DNA from: Cytophagales bacterium WSM2-2
Lineage (GTDB): Bacteria > Bacteroidota > Bacteroidia > Cytophagales > Cyclobacteriaceae
DNA: 64,000 nt
NCBI GenBank assembly: GCA_015472025.1
Contig: BNHL01000001.1
Location: 4,638,001-4,702,000, forward strand
Reading direction: 5' to 3'
The notes below the pieces were generated by a model, which did no database searches, was not told the DNA's origin, and saw only the letters and a program-made list of their open reading frames with translations. Position 1 is the stretch's first letter; the number at the start of each line of letters is the position of its first letter. A program made the translations under genes and the position numbers. Shown here piece by piece: positions 41,710 to 51,900 of this stretch.

Positions 41710-44478
41710 TTAGCGTACTAGTGCCAATTGACCAGATGTTTTCCCCTCGACCTGGACAGATGTACCATCATCGAAGATGCCGCTGATTTTCCAGACGTAA
41801 ATGCCAGCAGGCTGGTTAGCACCGTTGTATCTTCCATCCCACCCGGTAACCATAGCTGAAGTGATGTCATCCGTGCTGAAGACCTCTACACCCAGTGTGT
41901 TGTAGATTTTCAGCGTCAGTTTTGTGATTCTCTCGCCTCTCACGCGGAAGATATCATTTTCTCCATCGCCATTGGGAGAAAACAAATTGGGAACATACAC
42001 TGATGCAGGATGGTCGCCTGTGCCGGGATCTGTTGTACCTGTGCCACCATTATTACCGTTGTTTCCACTGCCCGGATTGGGGTTTCCATTCACCGTGTTG
42101 TTGCCATCGAGAGTAAAACGGATGACTCCGGCTATGTCGGCAGTAATCGTTCCATTGGCATCTTTTTTTATGTCGATTGTGTTTGCCGATTGATTTACAG
42201 TTACTGCATACTTTGCTTTCGCTTCCATGCTCACGATGGTGTAATACAGTTTGCCCATTCCAGTGACAGGGACTGTAACGCTGGTGATGGCTGCCTGGAG
42301 TGCTTTATCCTCTTTGCTGAAGAAAACGAGGTCGTTCCTTTTTCCTCCCTGCGACTTGATCAGAACTCCGTACATGGTCCCATCATTAGAGTCCGTGCCT
42401 ACGGTTTCCATTTCCACCAGGTTTTTATCTCCGGGTTGCAGCACCGAGATGTAATCGGTTTTGGCCTGGTTGATGTCCCCGGCTACTTCCGTGCGCCAGG
42501 TATCTGAATCAAAGTAGTAATGATCAAATGTTCCTGCATCCGGATTGTTGCGCTGGTCGACAAAAGTGATCGTTGCATTTTGTGGAAGTACTGTGTGAAT
42601 ATTAAGCGTAGACTTCGATGTCAATGCTTTGATTTTATTTCCAACGACCGTGGGCTTGGCCGCTTTGTTGGCAAAATGCCAGCGAATATGCCTGTTGTAG
42701 GGAGTACCCGCTGGCATCTTCACCTTCGTCTGATCATACACTATGGCAATGTTAGCCGGACGAATGTAAACGAAGCTGCGAATGAAATACTCCAGCGACT
42801 TATTTGCGGGAGTGCTTGAAAGATTAGCCGCGGATTTGTTGTAAGCGCTGGAGAGATCAGTCCTCACGTAGGTGATCGAATCATTCTGAACAGCCGCCAT
42901 CACCTGGTTGCGTCCATATTGAAATTGCCCGCCTACTGAGCGGTCGCTCTTGGATTGAAAATCTCCACGGTCGTTGAGAAATAATGTGCTTGTCGCGGAT
43001 GAATTTTCACTGTAGTTTGACTCGGCCGGACTTGACAGGATATACTCACCTTTATAGTTGATGTCGAGATTACCGCCATTAAAGTGATCGTGGTCATCGA
43101 TCGTAGCCGGGCTCGCCTGGAAGGCCAGCCATGTTCCGCTGGTTCCCCACTGATCACGCTGCAGAAAATAGGGAATCGCTCCGTTGCCTGTGCCCAGGTT
43201 ATATCCATAGTTGAAGCCGGAGTAATAAAGCGGATCATCAGACTTTATTGCTGTTTGTGCTGCCGCAAAATAGAACTCTTCCCATACTTCAGGAGCCACT
43301 GGCTCCTGCGCATATTGTGGCCCTTTTATCAATTCGTTTTTTAGAAAATACTGAACCTGATTTCCGTAGGCAGTTCCTTTCAGAAGGTAGGCCAGACGCA
43401 ATGGAAGCGCTTTGCGCACACGAATCTCGTAGTTGGTCCCATTATCACCTGACTCATCGGCATCCCATCCATTGGGCAACACCGAATGACGAAGGTTTCT
43501 GAACATACCTACCCACCATTTCTGATTGGGCGTGATCAAGTCTTCGTTCGTAGCTGTCTTCACGAGCTGCACATAATCAATGTATGCTGCGAAGACATCG
43601 GCTCCGTAACTGTACCCCTGTGCGTGCAGACCACCTATATGCGGGTTGCCTTTATCCGCATTCAGGTTATTGTCGCGGCCTGCTTTGGTTGGATAACCTC
43701 CGTCAAATGTTTGCTTGACAAAATCGCTGGCGCGATACACTGCGCTGGAGTTATTGGACGGGAGCCCATTGATGATCTTTCCATCAAAGCGTTGCCTCGC
43801 CCAGGCGATGATCTCGTTGGCCGTAATGCTCGGGTCGCCACTGGTATTGTCATCTCCAGCGATGGCATATCCCATAAATGCCGTTGCATCTCCATGGCCC
43901 CAGAAATAATTTCCACTGGAACTGTAATCGTTTTGATATGCTTGTCCACCGCTAGGACTGTAGAGCCGAAGGTATTTGTAGTACTCCTTGATCAGGCTTA
44001 CGAGTCCTTGCCTTTGCGCGGGTGTAAGCTCATTGTAACACCAATCGTAAATTACTGCTACGGACCTGCCGATATTGCGCGAAGGATAGCCAATGCCTTC
44101 TTTCATAGCAGCTACACCCGCATTGATCATGACATCGGCCAGCTGCTTCATTTTATTAGAATACTTTGTGTCGTTCGTGAGTTGGTAAGCCAGCGCCAAT
44201 GTAAATGCAGGCGTTGGCCATCCGCTTCCCTGGTAGCCATACTCAATTTGATCGCCAAATGTGCTGGGCTGCGTGTAAGGGATCACCGGCCAGGTCGCAA
44301 ACTTATCCGCCTCCTTCTTGAAGGCCTGCCACTCAGGGTCGTTTGCATTTTTCTTAGCGATCAGTGCATTCTTGATCTCGGTGTTGAGCAACACGCGCGG
44401 CCTGGCTGGCACCACCGGGTTCTGCGCGGGCAGGACTATTGGTAGTAATAGGACAATGATGATATTCCTGAATGTCAT
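41710..44478 (-). CDS. Heparinase II/III-like enzyme with type B sorting domain
   Basis: This 922-residue protein has a signal peptide (FRNIIIVLLLPIVLPAQ). Residues about 25-400 form the (alpha/alpha) toroid of heparinase/alginate-lyase type proteins (RPRVLLNTEI at the start, SGNYFWGHGDATAFMGYAIA in the middle). The beta-sandwich follows, with the His-containing family pattern DDHDHFNGGNLDINYKGEYI near 460. A Gly/Asn/Pro-rich linker near 800-815 leads to the gliding-type C-terminal domain VPNLFSPNGDGENDIFRV with WDGRYNGANQPAGIYVWKI. It is therefore a type IX secretion substrate displayed at the cell surface and probably cleaves an acidic polysaccharide. The substrate is unknown. Confidence 0.85.
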   Translation of the reverse strand: MTFRNIIIVLLLPIVLPAQNPVVPARPRVLLNTEIKNALIAKKNANDPEWQAFKKEADKFATWPVIPYTQPSTFGDQIEYGYQGSGWPTPAFTLALAYQLTNDTKYSNKMKQLADVMINAGVAAMKEGIGYPSRNIGRSVAVIYDWCYNELTPAQRQGLVSLIKEYYKYLRLYSPSGGQAYQNDYSSSGNYFWGHGDATAFMGYAIAGDDNTSGDPSITANEIIAWARQRFDGKIINGLPSNNSSAVYRASDFVKQTFDGGYPTKAGRDNNLNADKGNPHIGGLHAQGYSYGADVFAAYIDYVQLVKTATNEDLITPNQKWWVGMFRNLRHSVLPNGWDADESGDNGTNYEIRVRKALPLRLAYLLKGTAYGNQVQYFLKNELIKGPQYAQEPVAPEVWEEFYFAAAQTAIKSDDPLYYSGFNYGYNLGTGNGAIPYFLQRDQWGTSGTWLAFQASPATIDDHDHFNGGNLDINYKGEYILSSPAESNYSENSSATSTLFLNDRGDFQSKSDRSVGGQFQYGRNQVMAAVQNDSITYVRTDLSSAYNKSAANLSSTPANKSLEYFIRSFVYIRPANIAIVYDQTKVKMPAGTPYNRHIRWHFANKAAKPTVVGNKIKALTSKSTLNIHTVLPQNATITFVDQRNNPDAGTFDHYYFDSDTWRTEVAGDINQAKTDYISVLQPGDKNLVEMETVGTDSNDGTMYGVLIKSQGGKRNDLVFFSKEDKALQAAITSVTVPVTGMGKLYYTIVSMEAKAKYAVTVNQSANTIDIKKDANGTITADIAGVIRFTLDGNNTVNGNPNPGSGNNGNNGGTGTTDPGTGDHPASVYVPNLFSPNGDGENDIFRVRGERITKLTLKIYNTLGVEVFSTDDITSAMVTGWDGRYNGANQPAGIYVWKISGIFDDGTSVQVEGKTSGQLALVR

Positions 44479-44499
44479 AGTAGTCTGATTAATTTTTTG

Positions 44500-45885
44500 C
44501 TATTGTTCGAAGGCACCGATGTCGATGGTACCATTAACAGGCCGAGTTTCCGCTTTACCAGTCTCTTCCAGCATATGAAGTGATGGATGAAATGCCGGAG
44601 GGAACAACGGATTCGGAAATGCATTGGCAAATGACTGCGGACTTTCCGTGCCGGTATTCACCGCTCCACTGCTGGATTTAAGTTTGAAATTTTTCGCAGC
44701 AGCATCCACAAAATCCAGGCTCGCTCCTGCGATTGTTCCGGTTAACCCTGCGGGTATATTACTTGATCCGGTTTGAATAAAATTATTGCTGCCTTTAACC
44801 TGGCGCTGATTATTAACCCACGATATGCCACTCTCACTGAAAATATCAGCCTGACTGCCTGACTTATTGAAAATGTTATTGTGAAGTTCTGCGCTTTCTA
44901 TATCGTCCTGGCCGCGAAGTGCGTCACCATTATTAGCCAGGATAAAAGTATTATTAACAAACCGGTACCTGCCAAATGTTGCTCCCGTGCCATCACCACC
45001 GATGCGGGCTGCACTTCCACCGGAGGCTGCGAAAAGTACATTGCCAACTACGTCACTATCCTCCCGTTTCGTAGTCACTGTGACATCATCATTGTCGGAC
45101 AAGTCAGGGCCAATCAGATCGAGGGCGTGGTACTTGGCTCCTTCAATCCAGTTGTAATAAATTTCGTTGCGGCCTGAACGGCTCTTGACATCGTTACCAC
45201 CTTTAGCATTATGTATGTAACAATGCTGGAGACGAAACACCGCGTTGGGGAACGCGACTTCGTCTGTAGCCATATAGATCTGGTGGGCAAAGTCGAATGA
45301 GCCTTTGGGCTCTCCGCCACAATTATAGATATCACAATATTCCACCAGCACGTCTCCGGTGTCGCTTCCATAGCCGAGGATCCCATTGCGGCAATCGTGA
45401 ATTACACAATCGCGGATGGTGATCTTGTTGGCATAAACACCAATGCCTGCTTTAGTTGTTTCGTCTGTTTTGCCGGCTACCTCCAGTCCTTCCAACGAAG
45501 TGAAGGCGCTGTTAACTATAATAACACGGTCATTTCCTTCGCGGATAACCGGCCTTTTACCATTTACTTTCTTTCCACGAATGACTATCGGCTTATCTGC
45601 TGTGCCATCCACTGACAAGGTAATTCCTCCTGTATATTCTGCATTGCCATCCACTTCAACAATGTCTCCGGGTTTAAGCTTAGCGACTATATCCTGAAGT
45701 TTCTTAATAGTCTGTGAGGGACCAACGCTGTAGGTTGGCGGGGTTGTATTGGAATTCCCGTTGCTCGATGAGTTGCCTGACGAACCTGAGTTATTTTGCT
45801 GGTTCGGAGCAGGGTCGCTCTTTTGGGAACAACTTATCGTAATAATCACCAGTAGAACAGCCACAAAAAGATTTCGCATAGTCAT
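44500..45885 (-). CDS. Right-handed parallel beta-helix lipoprotein
   Basis: This 461-residue protein has a lipobox signal (LFVAVLLVIITISCSQ, Cys near 19) and an Asn/Ser-rich linker. A right-handed parallel beta-helix follows (about 60-450): LKPGDIVEVDGNAEYTGGI, KPIVIRGKKVNGKRPVI, IRDCVIHDCRNGILGYGS, FRLQHCYIHNAKGGNDVKSR, HNNIFNKSGSQADIF. The fold is shared by polysaccharide lyase families such as chondroitinase B. The end FPPAFHPSLHMLEE and IDIGAFEQ is a common close in this group. It lies 21 nt before the heparinase-like gene, so a shared polysaccharide target is plausible. Confidence 0.82.
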   Translation of the reverse strand: MTMRNLFVAVLLVIITISCSQKSDPAPNQQNNSGSSGNSSSNGNSNTTPPTYSVGPSQTIKKLQDIVAKLKPGDIVEVDGNAEYTGGITLSVDGTADKPIVIRGKKVNGKRPVIREGNDRVIIVNSAFTSLEGLEVAGKTDETTKAGIGVYANKITIRDCVIHDCRNGILGYGSDTGDVLVEYCDIYNCGGEPKGSFDFAHQIYMATDEVAFPNAVFRLQHCYIHNAKGGNDVKSRSGRNEIYYNWIEGAKYHALDLIGPDLSDNDDVTVTTKREDSDVVGNVLFAASGGSAARIGGDGTGATFGRYRFVNNTFILANNGDALRGQDDIESAELHNNIFNKSGSQADIFSESGISWVNNQRQVKGSNNFIQTGSSNIPAGLTGTIAGASLDFVDAAAKNFKLKSSSGAVNTGTESPQSFANAFPNPLFPPAFHPSLHMLEETGKAETRPVNGTIDIGAFEQ

Positions 45886-46282
45886 AACACTTTAATGCAA
45901 GGTTGATGTTTATGCGCGGTGAGGAAATAGCCCTAAAGGATCAATGAGGATGATTTGGTAATTTGCTAATTCGTTGATTTGGTGATTGGATGATTGGATC
46001 TTATTTATAATTCTTTATTGATGCACCTTTTTCCCGCTGATTGCTAAGACTAGGCTTGCACTCGTTGTGGGTTGAAGATGCATCGCTATGCAATCTTTTA
46101 GCCTTAGAACTGGTTAGGAAAAAACTCCAGGCAATAATTTCATCCTCTAAAATCTACAAGATGAAATTTGAAACGCGGCAACTCGCAGTCAGGTTGCGGA
46201 ATTTGTCCGAGACAAATTACCAACATTCTGCTCTTCCTTAGAAAATTACACGCATTGAGTTGGGGACGATAAGTGGCTCGCC
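45886..46282. other. Intergenic region with a short palindrome
   Basis: This 397-nt stretch lies between two minus-strand operons. An 8-bp perfect inverted repeat, AATTTGTC and GACAAATT with a 3-nt centre, lies at 46200-46218. A 66-codon plus-strand ORF at 46041 is not convincing. The segment around 45960-46000 holds short repeats of GATTGGATGATT type. The promoter of the beta-helix operon must be here. Confidence 0.35.
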
Positions 46283-46912
46283 CTAGTATTCTGCCCAAGC
46301 CCTTTCGCCTTCCACGTAAGGTAGTTCACCATCATACTTCCCTGGCACTGAAATATGACGCAACGTTTCTGTCATTCCCGTTTCAGAAGTAAAAAATCCA
46401 AGCAGTGTCAGTTGCTTCATCATGGTATAATAGTGAACAGGCAATCCGTGAAATTCAGAAGGATCGTCTTTTTGAACAATGCTTTCAATTACATTCACAG
46501 TCTTATTGAATACGCGTCTCACACTATTGAGCGATTTTGCTTCTTTCTCAAGCGTAAGCAGAAAATCTTCCCGCTCTCTTACATTACAGTGCATGAAGGA
46601 TTTGCCGTGCATCTTTTTACAAGACAACTCCAGGTCAATTATCCCTTGCATAAAAGCCGCTTGTTCGGTTTCCAAATAGCAATCTGTCACCATCAATTTC
46701 ATAAACTCGCCAATCTTAATAGCCTTAGCTCCAGGAGTAGTTGTGGCCGGGATGATGGTTTCACCAACCTCATCGAGCAGGGCAATATTGGAATCAGTAA
46801 AACGAGCTTTCGGCTTGGAGACAGTTTTAGATCCGGTTAAAAATAATTCATAGCCGACAACAGAGCTACCCGTAATAATTGCAATCCGTCTCAAAAGATC
46901 TCTTCTGTTCAT
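46283..46912 (-). CDS. Gluconate 2-dehydrogenase subunit 3-like protein
   Basis: This 209-residue protein has a twin-arginine-like N-terminus (NRRDLLRRIAIITGSSVVG). The mature domain shows the family pattern with LDEVGETIIPATTTPGAKAI near 45, FMQGIIDLELSCKKMHGKSF near 95 and MKQLTLLGFFTSETGMTE near 165. The subunit pairs with a GMC-type flavoprotein subunit and is thought to help carry it across the membrane. The partner gene lies 37 nt upstream. Location: periplasm. Confidence 0.88.
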   Translation of the reverse strand: MNRRDLLRRIAIITGSSVVGYELFLTGSKTVSKPKARFTDSNIALLDEVGETIIPATTTPGAKAIKIGEFMKLMVTDCYLETEQAAFMQGIIDLELSCKKMHGKSFMHCNVREREDFLLTLEKEAKSLNSVRRVFNKTVNVIESIVQKDDPSEFHGLPVHYYTMMKQLTLLGFFTSETGMTETLRHISVPGKYDGELPYVEGERAWAEY

Positions 46913-46949
46913 GATATTTTTATAGAATCAGAGGACTGAATACTTGTTG

Positions 46950-48659
46950 TTAAAGATTGCCCTTTCGCAATTCGCTTGCTGCAAAATCAGCTGCTCTGGC
47001 GGTCAATGCCATATAGGTTAATGATGGATTTACGCAGGAAGAACTGGTCATACAGGCTCCGTCTGTTACAAACACATTGGGCGCATCCCATACCTGGTTC
47101 TTGCCGTTTAATACAGATGTTTTGGGATCACGGCCCATTCGTGCTGTGCCCATTTCGTGAATTCCCATCCCCGCAGCATAACCATGGTCATAACCTTTAA
47201 CATCTTTTACACCACTCGCTTCCAGCATTTCTTTTGCATCGTTCGTCATGTCAACGCGCATTCTTTTTTCGTTTTCTTTTATTTCAACGTCAAATGAGAG
47301 GACGGGCAAACCCCATTTGTCTTTCGTGTTCTTGTCAAGTGTTATTTTATTTTCATGATAGGGCAACATTTCCCCGAAGCCGAGGAAATTAATATTCCAG
47401 TCATCCGAGGGAACACTTAAGGCATTCTTCAGATTCTCACCGATCATAAATTCTGCCACTTCAACACTGCGACCACGACTTGCACCACCCTGATAACCAA
47501 AACCTCTGATGTAATCTCTTTTATCATTATAGATATTTCTAAAACGGGGTACGTAAGTGCCCGTTGGCCTGCGGCCATATTCATACTTATCGCTAAAACC
47601 AACTACGGTTCCGGTTGCACCCGCACGGAAATGATGGTCCATTATATTATGACCCAGCTCACCACTGCTGCTGCCTAAACCTTCGGGCCATATATCGGTA
47701 GCTGAATTCATCAACACCCATGCAGAGTTGAATGTCGAGGCGCATACAAAAACAATTTTTGAATTAAACTCATACGTTTGGTTTGTTTCGGCATCCATGA
47801 TCTGCACACCACTAGCTTTCCTTTTGTCTTTATCATAGAGTATTTGCGTAACGATTGAAAACGGGCGCAATGTCAGATTACCGGTTTTCATGGCTGCGGG
47901 TAACGTTGCCGATTGTGTACTGAAATACCCTCCGAAAGGGCAACCTCTCCAACAACGATTGCGGTACTGACAATTGGTTCTTCCTTGATGCGGTTGGGTA
48001 AGATTCGCACTACGGCCAATGATTAAATGACGTGCACCCCTGTAGTAGGCTTCCATTCTTTTCTTTACTTCCTTCTCGGCGCAATTCAATTCCATAGCTG
48101 GCATGAACTCGCCATCGGGCAAAACTTCGAGACCGTCCCTGTTTCCCTGTATGCCTGCAAACTTCTCTACATAACTATACCAGGGAGCAATGTCATCATA
48201 CCGGATAGGCCAGTCAACTGCAATTCCCTCCCTGGCGTTTGCTTCAAAATCCCATTTGTTCAACCGGTAACTTTGCCGCCCCCACATCAATGAACGACCA
48301 CCTACGTGATATCCCCGGTACCAATCGAAACGTTTCACTTCAGTATAGGGGCACTCCTTGTCCTTTACCCAAAAATCCAAAACAGTTTCGTCCAGCGCAT
48401 AGTCTCTTTTCAATACGGGATAGTCATTGATCATTTGCTGTGTTCGTTGTCCCCGGTGCGGAAACTCCCACCTCTCCTTTGATGCGTTGACATAATCTTT
48501 AATGTGCTCAATATTACGCCCGCGTTCGAGCAGTAATACTTTAAGACCTTTCTCAGTCAATTCTTTTGCTGCCCATCCCCCACTGATTCCCGAGCCAATC
48601 ACGATAGCATCGTACGAGTTTTTGCCTTGTCCTTGTATATTAATTTGTAGATCCTTCAC
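46950..48659 (-). CDS. GMC-family oxidoreductase
   Basis: This 569-residue flavoprotein has the FAD-binding motif AIVIGSGISGGWAAKEL near residue 20. YHVGGRSLMWGRQSYR near 118 and CQYRNRCWRGCPFGGYFS near 235 follow. The C-terminal GMC domain has IHEMGTARMG and FVTDGACMTSSSCVNPSLT near 530. It has no export signal of its own; the neighbouring Tat-type subunit could carry it. It probably oxidises a sugar or alcohol in the periplasm and passes electrons to a cytochrome. The substrate cannot be told. Confidence 0.9.
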   Translation of the reverse strand: MKDLQINIQGQGKNSYDAIVIGSGISGGWAAKELTEKGLKVLLLERGRNIEHIKDYVNASKERWEFPHRGQRTQQMINDYPVLKRDYALDETVLDFWVKDKECPYTEVKRFDWYRGYHVGGRSLMWGRQSYRLNKWDFEANAREGIAVDWPIRYDDIAPWYSYVEKFAGIQGNRDGLEVLPDGEFMPAMELNCAEKEVKKRMEAYYRGARHLIIGRSANLTQPHQGRTNCQYRNRCWRGCPFGGYFSTQSATLPAAMKTGNLTLRPFSIVTQILYDKDKRKASGVQIMDAETNQTYEFNSKIVFVCASTFNSAWVLMNSATDIWPEGLGSSSGELGHNIMDHHFRAGATGTVVGFSDKYEYGRRPTGTYVPRFRNIYNDKRDYIRGFGYQGGASRGRSVEVAEFMIGENLKNALSVPSDDWNINFLGFGEMLPYHENKITLDKNTKDKWGLPVLSFDVEIKENEKRMRVDMTNDAKEMLEASGVKDVKGYDHGYAAGMGIHEMGTARMGRDPKTSVLNGKNQVWDAPNVFVTDGACMTSSSCVNPSLTYMALTARAADFAASELRKGNL

Positions 48660-48981
48660 TTAAAGAAGATTAATTTTTTTCTGAGCTACTTAAAGACCCG
48701 CTCGAAAAAATACGCCTGGCTTAAAGGCAATTTCAATGATGATGATCAATCTCCTTAAAAATATTCATCGTCTCCGGTTGTTAAATATTTAAAAACTCTT
48801 GTATTGATCATGCAATTAATGATGGTCAATTGGACGATTGTCCTCCCGACGATGTTAATCATAAATTTTCTGTTGTTGGCGTCATTGATTTGACTTGCAC
48901 TCCTCTCCTAATTTTCGGCAGGAAAGTGTAAAGATTTTTTTTATCACATGGCATTTCGAAAACTCATTCAAACAAATCAAT
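48660..48981. other. Divergent intergenic region
   Basis: This is 322 nt between the GMC gene start (minus) and the repeat-protein ATG. It is AT-rich and must hold promoters in both directions. The plus-strand frame is open back to 48895, but that leader segment does not resemble a signal peptide. No operator recognised. Confidence 0.35.
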
Positions 48982-51900
48982 ATGCAACAAAAAAAACTAC
49001 TCATTAACAGAATCGTAGTGGCTCTTATCCTGGCAACCTCAATACAGGTTGCGCATGCGCAGCTTTGCCTGCCTCCCCTCATCTCCATTCAACCAACGAG
49101 CAGCAGCATTATATGCGTGGGCGGCTCGGGCACTATTGCAGTAATAGGTGTTGGCCTGGGGTTGAATTACCAATGGCAGGTAGACAGCGGCTCGGGTTAT
49201 GCCAACTGCACGAACGGGACTGCTTATAGTGGAGTGCTTGGTTCTGTGTTAACCGTGAACGCTTCTTCCGGCATGAGTGGTAATCGCTACCGGTGCGTGA
49301 TTTCCAACGGGTGCGGATCTATTACCAGCGGTAGCTGTCTGCTTACTGTGCCCGGTATATCTGCAGCTGCCTCCCCTTCTGTAATTTGCCAGGGAGCATC
49401 GGCTACTCTTTCTGCATCGGGAGGTTCAAGTTATACATGGAGTACGGGAGCAACATCATCGAGTACAACTGTAAGCCCTTCAGCAACTACTACTTACTCT
49501 GTTACCGGAACTACTTCCGGAGGGTGTAGCGCTACTGCCAACGTAACCGTTACCGTGAGTCCATCTCCAAATGTTTCAGCGATAGCTTCACCTTCCGCCA
49601 TTTGTGCGGGAAGCTCAACTACACTGACGGCCAGCGGAGCATCTACTTACCACTGGAGCACTGGAGCAACATCATCAAGCATCACGGTGAGCCCGGCATC
49701 ATCGACAACATATACGGTGACTGGCACCAATTCAACAGGCTGCTCAAAGACAGCTTCGGTAGCAGTAACAGTCAACCAACAACCCAATGTAACCGTCAGC
49801 GCTTCATCACAATCAATTTGCGCAGGATCTTCTGCAACCCTGACTGCGAGTGGCGCATCGAGCTATCAGTGGAGCACAGGAGCTACATCAGCAAGCATCA
49901 CCGTGAGTCCGGGCTCTACTACTTCTTACTCCGTAACCGGTACCAGCAATGGATGTTCAAAATCAACATCAATTACAATATCCGTTAATCTGCAGCCGTC
50001 CGTTACTGTGACCAACTCTGCAGGAGCAATCTGCGTGGGAGCATCGTCAACGTTGACTGCGAGTGGTGCTTCAAGCTATCAGTGGAGTACAGGGGCAACA
50101 ACGGCAAGTATCACTGTTAGTCCCACATCCACTACGACATACACCGTAACAGGTGTCAGTGCAAGTGGCTGTTCAAAAACGGCATCAACCACGGTCACGG
50201 TTAACTCTTCACCGAATGTTGCTGTGACAGCGTCACCGTCATCCGTTTGTGCCGGAGGATCAGCGACTCTTACTGCAACAGGTGGTACTTCATATCAATG
50301 GAGCACTGGGCAAACGACCGCAAGTATAACGGTGAGCCCGACTTCCACTACTACGTATTCCGTTACAGGAACTAATTCAGGTGGCTGTTCAAAAACCGCT
50401 TCAGTTACAGTCTCGGTCAATAGCGCACCAACAGTAATTACAACTGCATCACCATCGGCAATTTGCGGGGGCGCATCGTCAACATTAACAGCGAGTGGCG
50501 CTACAAGCTATCAATGGAACACAGGTGAGACAACAGCAAGTATCTCGGTTCACCCCAATGTAACAACAACCTACACTGTTACTGGAACTACGTCAGGTGG
50601 TTGTTCAAAAACTACATCAGTCACTGTATTTGTTAACTCTTCTCCAACAATCAACGCTACGGCTTCGCCTGCATCAATATGTTCCGGCGGATCAACTACA
50701 CTTACGGCAACAGGCGCTACTTCATATCAATGGAACACAGGTCAGACCACCGCAAGTATAACCGTGAGCCCGGCTTCCACGACTACCTATTCCGTTACCG
50801 GAACAAATTCAAGTGGCTGTTCCGGATCTGCAACTGTGACTGTGTCCGTAGGTTCATCCATTAGTGTTGTGGCCACAGCCTCACCTGCGTCAATATGTTC
50901 AGGAGGGTCAAGTACGCTTACGGCAACAGGCGCTACTTCATATCAATGGAACACAGGTCAGACCACCGCAAGCATAACCGTGAGTCCGGCTTCCACGACT
51001 ACCTATTCCGTTACCGGAACAAATTCAAGTGGCTGTTCCGGATCTGCAACTGTGACTGTGTCCGTGGGTTCATCCATTAGTGTTGCAGCCACGGCCTCAC
51101 CTGCGTCAATATGTTCCGGTGGGTCAAGTACGCTTACGGCAACAGGCGCTACTTCATATCAATGGAACACAGGTCAGACCACCGCAAGCATAACCGTGAG
51201 TCCGGCTTCCACGACTACCTATTCCGTTACCGGAACAAATTCAAGTGGCTGTTCCGGATCTGCAACTGTGACTGTGTCCGTGGGTTCATCCATTAGTGTT
51301 GCAGCTACGGCCTCACCTGCGTCAATATGTTCCGGTGGGTCAAGTACACTTACGGCAACAGGCGCTACTTCATATCAATGGAACACAGGTCAGGCCACCG
51401 CAAGCATAACCGTGAGCCCGGCTTCCACGACTACCTATTCCGTTACCGGAACAAATTCAAGTGGCTGTTCCGGATCTGCAACCGTGACTGTGTCCGTGGG
51501 TTCATCCATTAGTGTTGCGGCCACAGCCTCACCAGAAAGTATATGCGCAGGATCATCCAGTACGCTTACAGCTACAGGTGCTACCTCGTATCAATGGAAC
51601 ACGGGCCAAACTACTGCAAGCATAACCGTGAGTCCGACAGCCACGACTACCTATTCCGTTACAGGAACAAATTCAAGTGGCTGTTCCGGATCTGCAACCG
51701 TGACTGTTTCGGTAGGTTCATCCATTAGTGTTGCGGCCACAGCCTCACCAGAAAGTATATGCGCAGGATCATCCAGTACGCTTACAGCTACAGGTGCTAC
51801 TTCGTATCAATGGAACACGGGCCAAACTACTGCAAACATAACCGTGAGTCCGACAGCCACGACTACCTATTCGGTCACGGGCACGAATTCAGGTGGCTGT

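Noticed and set aside
42010-44445. Long plus-strand ORFs opposite the heparinase-like gene
   Set aside because: The minus-strand frame has a signal peptide, enzyme domain and sorting domain. The plus-strand frames have none.
46200-46218. AATTTGTC/GACAAATT palindrome as a regulator box
   Set aside because: A single copy with a 3-nt centre and no match to the TTGAC-N4-GTCAA set. Noted only as a feature of the gap.
46041-46241. 66-residue plus-strand ORF
   Set aside because: No domain, and it lies in a promoter-like intergenic stretch containing a palindrome. Probably chance.
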